Positions 14,635-21,712 of a stretch of DNA of 23,969 nt are shown here, piece after piece. The position numbers were made by a program, and so were the translations under genes. The number at the start of each line of letters is the position of its first letter. Positions within the stretch are counted from its first letter, which is position 1. The DNA comes from JANNMJ01 sp031397815. Lineage in GTDB: Bacteria > Bacteroidota > Bacteroidia > Cytophagales > Hymenobacteraceae. The stretch covers positions 1 through 23,969 of the forward strand of contig JANNMJ010000201.1 of the NCBI GenBank assembly GCA_031397815.1, in the 5' to 3' direction. Under the pieces are notes generated by a model. The model had not been told where the DNA came from. It worked only from the letters and a program-made list of their open reading frames with translations, and ran no database searches.

Positions 14635-15222
14635 CTACTTCTTCACTTCGGTCTTGCCGTTTTCCATTTTCACCTTCGACTTCTTGCCGTCGGCTTTCTT
14701 CATCTTGATTTTGCCTTTGGCCACGGGCGTGCCTTTCTCCATCACCGGAGCGGCCGTCGCCGAGGAAGCCACTGGCATGGTGGCGGCCGGAGCTACTGCG
14801 CCGGTAGCGCCTTTCTCCTGCACGGTGCCAGCGAGGGTGAGCTGCACTTCGCCGCTGGCGTTGTTCGAGCTAACCGTCAGCACTTTGTTCTGCTGACCCA
14901 TTTTGCCGGCGGTGTTGAAGCGCGCCGTGATTTTGCCGGCTTTGCCGGGCATCACCGGGTCTTTGGTGTATTCCGGGGTGGTGCAACCGCAGCTCACGCC
15001 GACGTTGGTAATCACTAGCGGCTCGGTACCCGTGTTGCGGAACGTGAAGGTGTGATCGACGATCTCACCTTGATTCACCGTGCCGAACTCGAAACGGCTT
15101 TCGTCGGGCGTCATCATCGCACCGCTTTTCTTTTCCGTAGCAGCGCCAGCCGGAGCTTGGGCCATCGTCAGCACGGGAGCGCTCAGCACGAGGGCCAGAG
15201 CAATAGCAAACACTTTTTTCAT
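14635..15222 (-). CDS. DUF1573 secreted protein with lysine-rich tail
   Basis: The protein has 195 residues. The ATG at 15222 gives a classical signal peptide, MKKVFAIALALVLSAPVLTM, with cleavage likely after AQA (21-23). An upstream in-frame ATG at 15408 would bury that peptide and was rejected. The mature part is one DUF1573 domain (about 40-135): FEFGTVNQGEIVDHTFTF, then VSCGCTTPEY (76-85) with paired Cys78/Cys80 and PVMPGKAGKITARF. The fold is immunoglobulin-like and close to ASH/HYDIN domains. After it comes an Ala/Pro linker and a strongly basic tail (about 162-195, many Lys). The role is unknown; envelope or surface location is inferred. Confidence 0.87.
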   Translation of the reverse strand: MKKVFAIALALVLSAPVLTMAQAPAGAATEKKSGAMMTPDESRFEFGTVNQGEIVDHTFTFRNTGTEPLVITNVGVSCGCTTPEYTKDPVMPGKAGKITARFNTAGKMGQQNKVLTVSSNNASGEVQLTLAGTVQEKGATGAVAPAATMPVASSATAAPVMEKGTPVAKGKIKMKKADGKKSKVKMENGKTEVKK

Positions 15223-15270
15223 CGTGGGTTTTGGAAAAACAATTCGCGTAAGTGGGAGAACAAAGCCAAG

Positions 15271-15299
15271 CAAAGGTAATCCGAAGGGCGGGCAGCCAA
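15271..15299 (-). promoter_or_regulatory. Bacteroidota-type promoter of the DUF1573 gene
   Basis: Read on the minus strand, TTG (15299-15297) is followed by 18 bases and then TACCTTTG (15278-15271), a complete match to the -7 box TAnnTTTG. The 5' leader to the ATG at 15222 would be about 42-45 bases. This is the clearest promoter in the window. Confidence 0.65.
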
Positions 15300-15532
15300 G
15301 CATTGTGCCAGAGTGCGCTAAGTGTGCTACAAGGGCACAACTGAGGGCCAAGCTGACAGTTAGGCGGGTAATGTTGTGCAAGTACCGGCACCGCTTTCGT
15401 ATTGGCAAGACCAGACGTAAGCCGGAAGGGTTCCGTTGCCATCAGTGGCATTATCGAGTGTTCGACTTCACCGATTCTTCATTTCGGGAGCGGCCTTCAC
15501 CCTGCTTTTAGCCCGCTTGGGACCGCAGAAAG
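15300..15532. other. Gene-poor interval between the DUF1573 gene and xerD
   Basis: With the promoter just described, this makes a 310-base gap without a recognised gene. GC is visibly lower than in the genes on both sides. The only noteworthy content is a 46-codon plus-strand frame at 15371-15511, listed separately. I see no terminator hairpin for xerD, whose stop is at 15533. Confidence 0.5.
15371..15511 (+). CDS. Candidate short basic protein, unknown
   Basis: This 46-residue frame runs MLCKYRHRFRIGKTRRKPEG onward and ends in RPSPCF. It is rich in Arg, His, Lys, Phe and Cys (three Cys), and the third-base GC is about 60 percent, lower than the surrounding genes. It could be a small nucleic-acid-binding protein, the remnant of an inserted gene, or chance. 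No promoter or ribosome site supports it, and the family is not recognised. Confidence 0.2.
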   Translation: MLCKYRHRFRIGKTRRKPEGFRCHQWHYRVFDFTDSSFRERPSPCF

Positions 15533-16435
15533 TTAGCTTCTGGGGTGGAAATCGGTCATCACCTGACGTAGATAATCGCGGTCGAGGTGAGTGTAGATTT
15601 CGGTGGTGGTGATAGAGGCGTGCCCGAGCATCTCCTGCACGGCGCGCAGGTCGGCGCCGCCTTCGATGAGGTGCGTCGCGAATGAGTGGCGCAGCGTGTG
15701 CGGCGAAACGTTCTTTGTGATGCCCGCTTTTTGGGTGGTGTCTTTGATGATGTTGAAAATCATCACCCGCGTGAGGTGGTGCCCGCGCCGGTTGAGGAAA
15801 ACGAAATCTTCTTCCCCCGGCTGAATCCGAATCCCCGGCCGCACCGACGCCAGATACAGCGTCATATGCTTAATCGCATCGCGGCCGATGGGCACCAGCC
15901 GCTCGCGGTTCCCCTTGCCGATGACGCGCAGAAAACCCGCTTCCAAGTAGCTGTTGCTGAGCTTCAACTCAATTAGCTCGCTCACGCGCAAGCCCGACGA
16001 GTAGAGCACTTCCAGAATGGCGCGGTTGCGCTCGCCTTCCGGCGTCGAGCGGTCGACGGCTTCGAGGAGCTTCTCGATTTCGGGGAAATCGAGGACGTCG
16101 GGCAGGTGCCGCCCGATTTTCGGCCCGACCACCGTATCCGTCGGCGCCGTCGGGATGAGGTCTTCGAGGACCATAAACCGGAAGAAGGTTTTTAGTCCGC
16201 TCAGCATCCGTGCTTGCGATGGGGCGCTCAGACCGACTTCCGCGAGCCACGAAAGCATCCCACGTACGTGCGCCGGTTCCACTTTCTCGGGCGTGATGTG
16301 GTGCGCGCCGACGTGGTCGAGGTACTGCTTCAGGCGGAGCACATCGCGGCGGTACGCTTCCACCGAATTCGCGGCCAAGCCTTGCTCCAGCTGCAAGGTG
16401 CCGGTAAACTGTTCCAGAGCAAGGGGCCAGGTCAC
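15533..16435 (-). CDS. xerD: Tyrosine recombinase XerD
   Basis: The protein has 300 residues, matching chromosomal XerC/XerD, and reads from a GTG. The N-terminal SAM-like core-binding domain covers about 5-90 (LEQGLAANSVEAYRRDV, 16-32). The catalytic domain has Arg150 in LYSSGLRVSEL, Lys174 in VIGKGNRERLVPIG, His246-x-x-Arg249 in SPHTLRHSFATHLIEGGADL, His272 in MLGHASITTTEIYTH and the nucleophile Tyr281. It resolves chromosome dimers at dif together with a partner recombinase and FtsK. The LRHSFATHL and LGHASITTTEIYTH forms are more XerD- than XerC-like, but the assignment between the two is not certain. No integrase-type context such as phage or mobile genes surrounds it. Confidence 0.88.
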   Translation of the reverse strand: MTWPLALEQFTGTLQLEQGLAANSVEAYRRDVLRLKQYLDHVGAHHITPEKVEPAHVRGMLSWLAEVGLSAPSQARMLSGLKTFFRFMVLEDLIPTAPTDTVVGPKIGRHLPDVLDFPEIEKLLEAVDRSTPEGERNRAILEVLYSSGLRVSELIELKLSNSYLEAGFLRVIGKGNRERLVPIGRDAIKHMTLYLASVRPGIRIQPGEEDFVFLNRRGHHLTRVMIFNIIKDTTQKAGITKNVSPHTLRHSFATHLIEGGADLRAVQEMLGHASITTTEIYTHLDRDYLRQVMTDFHPRS

Positions 16436-16628
16436 GGGAGAGAGGGATGGGAAGGGAGAGAAGGAGTGAGGGACGAAGAGGAATGCCTGCCGTAAAGGTC
16501 GGCAAACTAGCGGGTGGTGGTGGGGATTAAGGTCTTCGAACGAAAATTTGGCAACAGTCGTCGTTCCGACAATCCTTTTTCAGTTGCTTTTCATCTGCGT
16601 TTCACCCGGTTCCCTTTTCCTCTCCCTG

Positions 16629-16636
16629 TACCTTTG
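16629..16636 (+). promoter_or_regulatory. -7 element candidate for aroQ
   Basis: TACCTTTG fully matches TAnnTTTG but ends only 5 bases before the ATG at 16642. If used, the aroQ transcript would be leaderless or nearly so. No TTG is present at the expected spacing. Confidence 0.4.
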
Positions 16637-16641
16637 CCCCG

Positions 16642-17106
16642 ATGACGATTCTCCTTCTCAACGGCCCGAACCTGAACCTGCTGGGGCGGCGCGAGCCCGC
16701 TTTGTACGGCACCAAATCTTTCGAAGAGTTTCTGCCGGAGCTGCAAGCCTATTTCCCCGACCTCACGCTCCCGTATTTCCAGAGCAACCACGAAGGCGTG
16801 CTCCTCGATAAGCTCCACGAAGTGGGGTACACGTACGACGGCATCGTGTTCAATCCGGCTGGTTTCACGCACACTTCGGTGGCGCTGGCTGATGCCGTAG
16901 CGGCGATTTCGACGCCCGTCGTGGAGGTGCATCTGACGAATATTCTGGCGCGGGAGCCGGAGCGGCGCAACAGTCTGCTGGCGCGTAACTGCGTGGGGTC
17001 AATCAGCGGTTTTGGGCTGGAGAGCTATCGGTTGGCGCTGCATTACCTGCAAAAGCGCCTCGCCCGCAAGACGGTGGGTTTCAAGCCCGGTGGAAAGGCC
17101 GTTTAG
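16642..17106 (+). CDS. aroQ: Type II 3-dehydroquinate dehydratase
   Basis: The protein has 154 residues, the usual size. The opening MTILLLNGPNLNLLGRREPA and catalytic Tyr22 (ALYG) are typical. FQSNHEG (46-52), the substrate-binding FNPAGFTHTSVALADA (70-85) with Asn71, and EVHLTNI (95-101) with catalytic His97 follow. SISGFGLESYRLAL (120-133) ends the flavodoxin-like fold. The enzyme dehydrates 3-dehydroquinate to 3-dehydroshikimate in the shikimate pathway and forms a dodecamer. The last residues (about 141-154) are a basic tail beyond the conserved core. It is followed 67 bases later by the aminotransferase gene, and the two may share a transcript. Confidence 0.95.
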   Translation: MTILLLNGPNLNLLGRREPALYGTKSFEEFLPELQAYFPDLTLPYFQSNHEGVLLDKLHEVGYTYDGIVFNPAGFTHTSVALADAVAAISTPVVEVHLTNILAREPERRNSLLARNCVGSISGFGLESYRLALHYLQKRLARKTVGFKPGGKAV

Positions 17107-17173
17107 GCCATTGGCGCGGGTTTTGGCCGTCGCTTTCTTTTCGTGAACGCAAGAAATTTTCAAGTTTGATTCC

Positions 17174-18247
17174 GTGATTCTGTCCTTCAACCCCGGTCCT
17201 TCCAAAGTCTATCCGGAAACCCGGCACTTCATGGCCGACGCGCACGACGAGGGCATCCTCCAGCTCGGCCACCGCTCCGACCGCTTCGTGCAGCTCAGCA
17301 AAGCGCTCGTCGCCGACCTGAAAGTGAAGCTCAACATCCCCGACGAGTTCTTCGTGTATTTCGTGTCGTCGGCGACGGAATCGTGGGAAATCATCGCCCA
17401 AAGCCTCACGCGCACTAAATCGCTGCACCTCTACAACGGCGCCTTCGGCGAGAAGTGGTTCCAGACCGCGAAGGCCTTGCGCCCCGCCACCGTCGGGCAG
17501 GCGTTCGATGTGCAGGAAGCCGTGGATGCGCGCGGGCTGCCCGCCGCGGCGGGCGTGGAAGTGGTGTGCGTGACGCAGAACGAGACCTCGAACGGCACCC
17601 AAGTAGACGCCACGACGCTCCAACGCGTGCAGAACCACTACCGCGACGCGCTCGTGTGCGTCGATGCCACGTCGTCGCTCGGCGGCGTGAGCCTGCGCTA
17701 CTCGCGGGCCGATGTGTGGTTTGGGTCGGTGCAGAAATGTCTGGGGCTGCCCGCTGGGTTGGGCTTGCTCATCTGCTCACCTCGCGCCGTGGCGCGGGCC
17801 AAGGAGATTGGGCACCGCACGCACTACAACTCGCTCCTCTCGATTCACGAGAAGATGCTGAATTTCCAGACTACGCACACGCCCAACGTCCTCGTTATCT
17901 ACCTGTTGCGGCGGGTGTTGGCGCAGCGTCCCGCCATCAAGCCAATCCACGAGCACCTCGTCGCGCGCGCCGATCTCCTCTACCGCTTCTTCGAGGAAAC
18001 CTTCCCGCAGTGGCAGCCGCTGATTACGAACAAGGAAGTCCGCTCGCAGACCGTCCTCGCCATCCAATGCGCCCCTACGGGCTTGGATGAGCTGAAAAAA
18101 GCCGCCGCCGCGCAGGATATCCAGCTCGGCAACGGCTACGGCGCGTGGGCGAAAAACACCTTCCGCATCGCCAACTTCCCCCAACATCTCGACTCCGATT
18201 TCGTCCGCCTGCAACGGTTTCTAGTCAGCGCCGGAACCGCAGTTTAG
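17174..18247 (+). CDS. SerC-like class V aminotransferase
   Basis: The protein has 357 residues and reads from a GTG that places FNPGPSKVYPETRHF at residues 5-19, the class V N-terminal substrate loop. LGHRSDRF (31-38) corresponds to the SHRS motif of phosphoserine aminotransferase. VSSATESWEII (64-74) binds PLP phosphate, TQNETSNG (134-141) and VDATSSLGG (163-171) contact the ring, and the Schiff-base lysine is Lys188 in GSVQKCLGLPAG. This pattern is shared by SerC and alanine-glyoxylate aminotransferases. I favour phosphoserine aminotransferase (3-phosphohydroxypyruvate to phosphoserine), but no serA lies next to it, so the substrate is not settled. Confidence 0.8.
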   Translation: MILSFNPGPSKVYPETRHFMADAHDEGILQLGHRSDRFVQLSKALVADLKVKLNIPDEFFVYFVSSATESWEIIAQSLTRTKSLHLYNGAFGEKWFQTAKALRPATVGQAFDVQEAVDARGLPAAAGVEVVCVTQNETSNGTQVDATTLQRVQNHYRDALVCVDATSSLGGVSLRYSRADVWFGSVQKCLGLPAGLGLLICSPRAVARAKEIGHRTHYNSLLSIHEKMLNFQTTHTPNVLVIYLLRRVLAQRPAIKPIHEHLVARADLLYRFFEETFPQWQPLITNKEVRSQTVLAIQCAPTGLDELKKAAAAQDIQLGNGYGAWAKNTFRIANFPQHLDSDFVRLQRFLVSAGTAV

Positions 18248-18337
18248 GGGGGAGATGTGAGGATGTGGGAGATGTGATTCGATGTGAAAAAGATGTGGTG
18301 ATGCGGTTCGATGTGAAAAGATGTGGAGATGTGAGTT
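18246..18337 (+). repeat. GATGTG purine-rich repeat, left arm
   Basis: Starting at the TAG of the aminotransferase gene, the segment holds seven copies of GATGTG, with spacers including GATTC, GAAAAA, GGTGATGCGGTTC and GAAAA. Its first 50 bases pair with the right arm at 18412-18465. A similar but shorter copy stands at 1368-1420. Confidence 0.65.
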
Positions 18338-18411
18338 CGGTACATAATGCCGAGCAGAATGAAATTTAATATCTTTCAATGCCGTCCCGCGTATGAAGCG
18401 CGTCCGGCAAC

Positions 18412-18465
18412 CCATCCCCACATCGGCACACATCTTTTTCACATCCCCACATCTCCCCGTCCCCC
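18412..18465 (-). repeat. GATGTG repeat, right arm ending at marC
   Basis: On the minus strand this reads GGGGGACGGGGAGATGTGGG and goes on GATGTGAAAAAGATGTG, matching the left arm in inverted orientation. It ends one base before the ATG at 18467. The 70-90 bases between the arms contain TATCTTTC (18370-18377), a weak -7-like box, and no gene. Confidence 0.65.
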
Positions 18466-18466
18466 A

Positions 18467-19027
18467 ATGTTCTCGTTCAAGCAGATTCTCTCCGTTACGC
18501 TCACGCTATTTGCGGTAATCGACATCCTCGGGTCGATTCCGATTATTCTTCGGTTGCGGCAGCGGCCCGGCGGCATTCACGCCGAAAAAGCGACGGTGGT
18601 GGCGGGCGTGCTGATGGTGGTGTTTCTGTTCATCGGACAAAGCATCCTCGGCCTGTTCGGGATTGATTTTAAGTCGTTTGCCCTCGCCGGGGCGGTGGTC
18701 ATCTTCTTGATTGCCATCGAGATGCTGCTCGGCATCACGCTCTTCCGCTCTGACCCCGAGGCGGGTGGCGGCACGATTGTCCCGCTGGCGTTCCCGCTCA
18801 TCGTCGGCGCCGGGACGATGACGACGCTCATCTCGCTCCGCGCGGCGTATTCGCTCCCGAACGTGCTCGTCGGCATCGCGCTGAATCTGGTTTTCGTGTA
18901 CGGAGTGCTGCGCGCCTCGCCGTGGCTGGAGCGCAAGCTGGGTAAAGCCGGAGAAGATATTTTGCGACGCGTTTTCGGCGTAATTCTGCTCGCCATCGCC
19001 ATCAAGCTCTTCAAGGCTAATTTTTAG
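18467..19027 (+). CDS. MarC family inner-membrane protein
   Basis: The protein has 186 residues, close to the roughly 200 usual for MarC/YchE/YhgN. The ATG at 18467 yields the family start FKQILSVTLTLFAVIDILGSIPI; the frame continues upstream into repeat DNA. Six hydrophobic segments are visible, at about 5-27, 44-62, 70-88, 104-122, 130-147 and 165-182. The motif PLAFPLIVGAGTMTTLISLR (about 106-125) is diagnostic: the two halves of MarC proteins carry such P-x-G-P-like loops. Despite its name the family is not a proven antibiotic-resistance factor, and its transport role is unknown. The final RRVFGVILLAIAIKLF is the usual C-terminal helix. Confidence 0.88.
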   Translation: MFSFKQILSVTLTLFAVIDILGSIPIILRLRQRPGGIHAEKATVVAGVLMVVFLFIGQSILGLFGIDFKSFALAGAVVIFLIAIEMLLGITLFRSDPEAGGGTIVPLAFPLIVGAGTMTTLISLRAAYSLPNVLVGIALNLVFVYGVLRASPWLERKLGKAGEDILRRVFGVILLAIAIKLFKANF

Positions 19028-19087
19028 CCGATACCAGCCCTTGCGCTTGCCGTTTCCTTTGGCGGCAGTGCCGGGCAAATTCCCCCT

Positions 19088-19552
19088 ATGATTTATCTCT
19101 ACACCGACGGCTCCTCGCGCGGCAATCCCGGTCCCGGCGGTTACGGCACCATTCTCCGCTACAACCAGTACGAGAAGGAGCTGACGCAAGGTTTCCGCCG
19201 CACCACCAACAACCGGATGGAGCTGTTGGCGGTCATCAAAGGGCTGGAAGCGATCACGAACCCCGCACTGCCGGTGACGGTCGTGACCGATTCGCGCTAC
19301 GTCGTGGATGCCATTACGAAGAAATGGGTCGATGGCTGGCTCCGGAAACCCGATTTCGGCGGCAAAGCCAACGAAGACCTTTGGCGCCGCATCGTGCCGC
19401 TGCTCAAGCTGCGGCAAGTAAATTTTCAGTGGATACGCGGCCACAACGGCCACGCCGAAAACGAGCGGTGCGATGAGCTGGCCGTCGCGAGCGCCACCGG
19501 GCAGCTCGGCCCGCTCCTCATCGATGCGGAGTACGAGAAGCTGGTGCGTTGA
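19088..19552 (+). CDS. rnhA: Ribonuclease HI
   Basis: The protein has 154 residues, as in E. coli RNase HI. The four carboxylates are visible: Asp7 (YTDGSSRGNPGPGGYG), Glu45 (NNRMELLAVI), Asp68 (VVTDSRYVVDAI) and Asp129 (ERCDELA). The catalytic-loop histidine is His122 in RGHNGHAENERCDELA. The basic protrusion or handle (KKWVDGWLRK) is present at 78-87. It cleaves the RNA strand of RNA:DNA hybrids with magnesium. The gene stands alone, converging with the phosphoesterase gene over 32 bases. Confidence 0.96.
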   Translation: MIYLYTDGSSRGNPGPGGYGTILRYNQYEKELTQGFRRTTNNRMELLAVIKGLEAITNPALPVTVVTDSRYVVDAITKKWVDGWLRKPDFGGKANEDLWRRIVPLLKLRQVNFQWIRGHNGHAENERCDELAVASATGQLGPLLIDAEYEKLVR

Positions 19553-19584
19553 TTACGCTGATTCTGCGTTCGGCTACCCCGCCG

Positions 19585-20079
19585 TTACGCCCGTTTCCCC
19601 AGCTCCACCACTTGCAGCTCCTGCACTTTCCCGCCGATTAGCTGAAACCGCATCAGCGTGCGGATGGGGTGAAACCCGTGCTTCCCCGCCGCGCCGGGGT
19701 TGAGGTGCAACAGGCCGAGCGCCGGGTCGGGCATCGCTTTCAGGATATGCGAATGTCCGCAAATCATCACCGTCGGCCGCGCTTCGAGCAGCGCGGCGCG
19801 CACCCGCGGCGCATAATGCCCGGGGTATCCGCCGATGTGCGTCATCCAAACGCGCACGCCGTCCACTTCGAACTGGTTCACGACGGGGTGGCGCATCCGC
19901 AGCGGAATTGGGTCGATATTCCCCCAAACTCCGCGCACGGGCTTGCCAGTGGCTTCCAACTCATCGGCCACGTTCGGTCCGAAATCTCCCGCGTGCCAGA
20001 TTTCATCCGCCCACGCCAAGTGGCGGCGGATGCCGTCGTCGAGGTAGCCGTGGGTGTCGGAGAGAAGGGTAATACGCAT
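19585..20079 (-). CDS. YfcE/MJ0936-type metallophosphoesterase
   Basis: The protein has 164 residues, the compact single-domain size of the YfcE group. Metal ligands in order are Asp8 and His10 (LLSDTHG), Asp32 (WHAGDFG), Asn54 (VWGNIDP), His81 (THIGG), His109 and His111 (ICGHSHI). Such enzymes hydrolyse phosphodiesters in vitro; the true substrate is not known. It starts 9 bases after the pyrE stop, so it is almost certainly the second gene of a pyrE operon. It ends with a short basic tail. Confidence 0.92.
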   Translation of the reverse strand: MRITLLSDTHGYLDDGIRRHLAWADEIWHAGDFGPNVADELEATGKPVRGVWGNIDPIPLRMRHPVVNQFEVDGVRVWMTHIGGYPGHYAPRVRAALLEARPTVMICGHSHILKAMPDPALGLLHLNPGAAGKHGFHPIRTLMRFQLIGGKVQELQVVELGKRA

Positions 20080-20088
20080 CGCTGACGA

Positions 20089-20745
20089 TTACTGACCCCA
20101 AACTTCCGGTGCTTCGCGCCAAGCCGTCAAATGCGCTACTTCCGGTTCGCTGATGACGCCGCGGGCGGTGGCCTCAGTCAGCAGGGCGGCGTAATCGCTG
20201 AGGCAGACGAGCGGGATTCCGGCGGCGGCAAACGCCTGTTCCGCCTGCGGAAAGCCGTAGGTGAAGACGGCGAGCATCCCGATGACTTCGGCCCCGGCGG
20301 CGCGCAGGGCTTCGGCGGCTTTCAGGGAAGAGCCGCCCGTCGAAATCAGGTCTTCTACGAGCACCACGCGCTGGCCCGGCAGGAGGCGCCCTTCAATCTG
20401 GTTGCCCATTCCGTGGCTTTTCGGCTGCGGCCGCACGTAGCAGTAAGGCAGCGCGAGGCGGTCGGCGAGGAGGGCGCCTTGCGCGATTCCGGCCGTCGCG
20501 ACGCCGCCGATGGATTCCACCGTCGGAAAATACTGGTGCGTGGCCGCCACAAGCGCCTCGGCAATCGCGGTGCGGATTTCGGGGAACGCGAGCGTCACGC
20601 GGTTATCGCAGTAAATCGGGGAGCGCCACCCGGAGCTCCACGTAAACGGCTGCGTGGGCCGCAGGCGCACGGCTTCGGAATCAAGGAGCCAACCGGCTAC
20701 GCGGCGCGCGGTGGCCGCATCAGGTAAAGAAACGGGAGCGAACAT
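20089..20745 (-). CDS. pyrE: Orotate phosphoribosyltransferase
   Basis: The protein has 218 residues. I used the ATG at 20745, ten codons inside the longest frame, since MFAPVSLPDAATARRVAGWL matches the family's first helix. Orotate-binding features are FTWSSGWRSPIYCDNR (34-49), GGVATAGIAQG (80-90) and the flexible-loop basic region YVRPQPKSHGMGNQIEG (103-119). The PRPP motif is VVLVEDLISTGGSS (127-140). The enzyme joins orotate and PRPP to make OMP in pyrimidine synthesis. A TACCTTTC box (20797-20790 on the minus strand) may be its promoter. The phosphoesterase gene follows directly. Confidence 0.95.
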   Translation of the reverse strand: MFAPVSLPDAATARRVAGWLLDSEAVRLRPTQPFTWSSGWRSPIYCDNRVTLAFPEIRTAIAEALVAATHQYFPTVESIGGVATAGIAQGALLADRLALPYCYVRPQPKSHGMGNQIEGRLLPGQRVVLVEDLISTGGSSLKAAEALRAAGAEVIGMLAVFTYGFPQAEQAFAAAGIPLVCLSDYAALLTEATARGVISEPEVAHLTAWREAPEVWGQ

Positions 20746-20945
20746 TTGCGAGTATACGGGCCGACGCCGACCCAATGGGGTTTCGCCCCGAAAGGTAGGG
20801 CCGCCCTGAGCCGGTGGAAGCCGGAAGGCGCGCGCGTCCGGTATTTTGTGCGTTGTTTTGCGGCCCGTCGGCTCCCGCGCTCAGTGGCCCGACGGCGTAT
20901 CCGAATCTCTTCTCTCTAACGTAGTTCTTCGTATTCTGCCGCGCC
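20746..20945. other. Divergent promoter region between pyrE and the NUDIX gene
   Basis: No gene is seen in these 200 bases. On the minus strand TACCTTTC (20797-20790) is a one-mismatch -7 box for pyrE. On the plus strand the stretch before the GTG at 20946 is AT-richer but shows no full box. Confidence 0.35.
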
Positions 20946-21629
20946 GTGAACGTCTTTATCAACGACATTCCGCTGATCATCAAGCGAGGCACCGAAAAGG
21001 TGCGTAAGCGTCACTACGATCTGGTGCTGGAGCCGGAGAGCATCTTCACGTCGAAAGACCTAGTGGGCGATGTGCTTATGCGCGACGCCACCGACGCGCT
21101 CATCGACCGGATGGTGCGGCTGATGGAAGTCAAAAAATTAAAAAGACTCGACTCCCTCACGCTGCTCGCCATTCAAAAAAAGCAGCTCATTCAGCACCTC
21201 AAAGACCAGTTCAAAATCGTGAAAGCGGGCGGCGGACTAGTGGTGAAGGATGGCCGGATTCTGCTCATTCATCGCCTCGGAATGTGGGATTTGCCGAAGG
21301 GCAAGCTCAAGCGTGAGGAAGAAGTGGCGCAAGGCGCCCTGCGCGAGGTGGAGGAAGAATGCAGCGTGAAAGTGAGTGTCGTGACGCGCTTGCCCGCTAC
21401 GTGGCACTCCTACGCCTACAAAGGCACCAAAATCCTCAAGAAAACGAGCTGGTACCTGATGGCCTGTCACGACGATAGCCAGATGCGCCCGCAGGTCGAG
21501 GAGGATATCGACGAGGTGCGGTGGTGTACGCCGGAGGAGGCGCAGGCGCTCTTGCCGCAGTCGTACGCATCGGTGGCGTTCATCGTCCGGCATTATCTGG
21601 AGATGGTCGGCAACCCGGCAGGCGAGTAG
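20946..21629 (+). CDS. NUDIX hydrolase with extra N-terminal domain
   Basis: The protein has 227 residues and a GTG start. Residues 1-90 form a separate alpha/beta region (MNVFINDIPLIIKRG, then a long charged helix around 55-90) found ahead of some Bacteroidota NUDIX domains. The NUDIX domain begins near 93 (KAGGGLVVKDGRILLIHR). The NUDIX box is G119-x5-E125-x7-R133-E134-V-E-E-E138-C-S140-V: the metal-binding REVEEE core is intact, but the usual Gly before the last hydrophobic residue is Ser. It probably hydrolyses a nucleoside diphosphate-X compound; the substrate is unknown. Its stop lies inside a REP-like repeat. Confidence 0.87.
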   Translation: MNVFINDIPLIIKRGTEKVRKRHYDLVLEPESIFTSKDLVGDVLMRDATDALIDRMVRLMEVKKLKRLDSLTLLAIQKKQLIQHLKDQFKIVKAGGGLVVKDGRILLIHRLGMWDLPKGKLKREEEVAQGALREVEEECSVKVSVVTRLPATWHSYAYKGTKILKKTSWYLMACHDDSQMRPQVEEDIDEVRWCTPEEAQALLPQSYASVAFIVRHYLEMVGNPAGE

Positions 21630-21654
21630 GGGCGGGCCTTGCTTTTAGGCCGCG
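21626..21654 (+). repeat. REP-like palindrome with 5' GTAG, copy 3
   Basis: GTAGGGGCGGGCCTTG is identical to the first 16 bases of the recX-side copy read on the minus strand; the second arm has changed to TTTTAGGCCGCG. The TAG of the preceding NUDIX gene is bases 2-4 of the GTAG. Confidence 0.55.
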
Positions 21655-21657
21655 TGT

Positions 21658-21692
21658 CCTCACCCCCGGCCCCTCTCCAAAGGAGAGGGGAG
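21658..21692 (-). repeat. 35-bp palindromic repeat, copy 2
   Basis: It is a perfect inverted copy of 13789-13823. It stands between the third REP-like element and the inverted REP pair, all inside the 152 bases separating the convergent NUDIX and coaD genes. Confidence 0.8.
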
Positions 21693-21712
21693 TATGCAGG
21701 CGTAAAAGCTTT

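Noticed and set aside
15223..15408. N-terminal extension of the DUF1573 protein
   Set aside because: It would place the signal peptide internally, and the promoter at 15271-15299 lies inside it.
15533..16435. XerD as the integrase of a mobile island
   Set aside because: Length and motifs fit the chromosomal recombinase; no att-like duplication, tRNA or mobility gene is seen nearby.
18506..19453. 315-codon minus-strand frame across marC and rnhA
   Set aside because: It covers two unmistakable plus-strand genes and has the composition of an antisense shadow.
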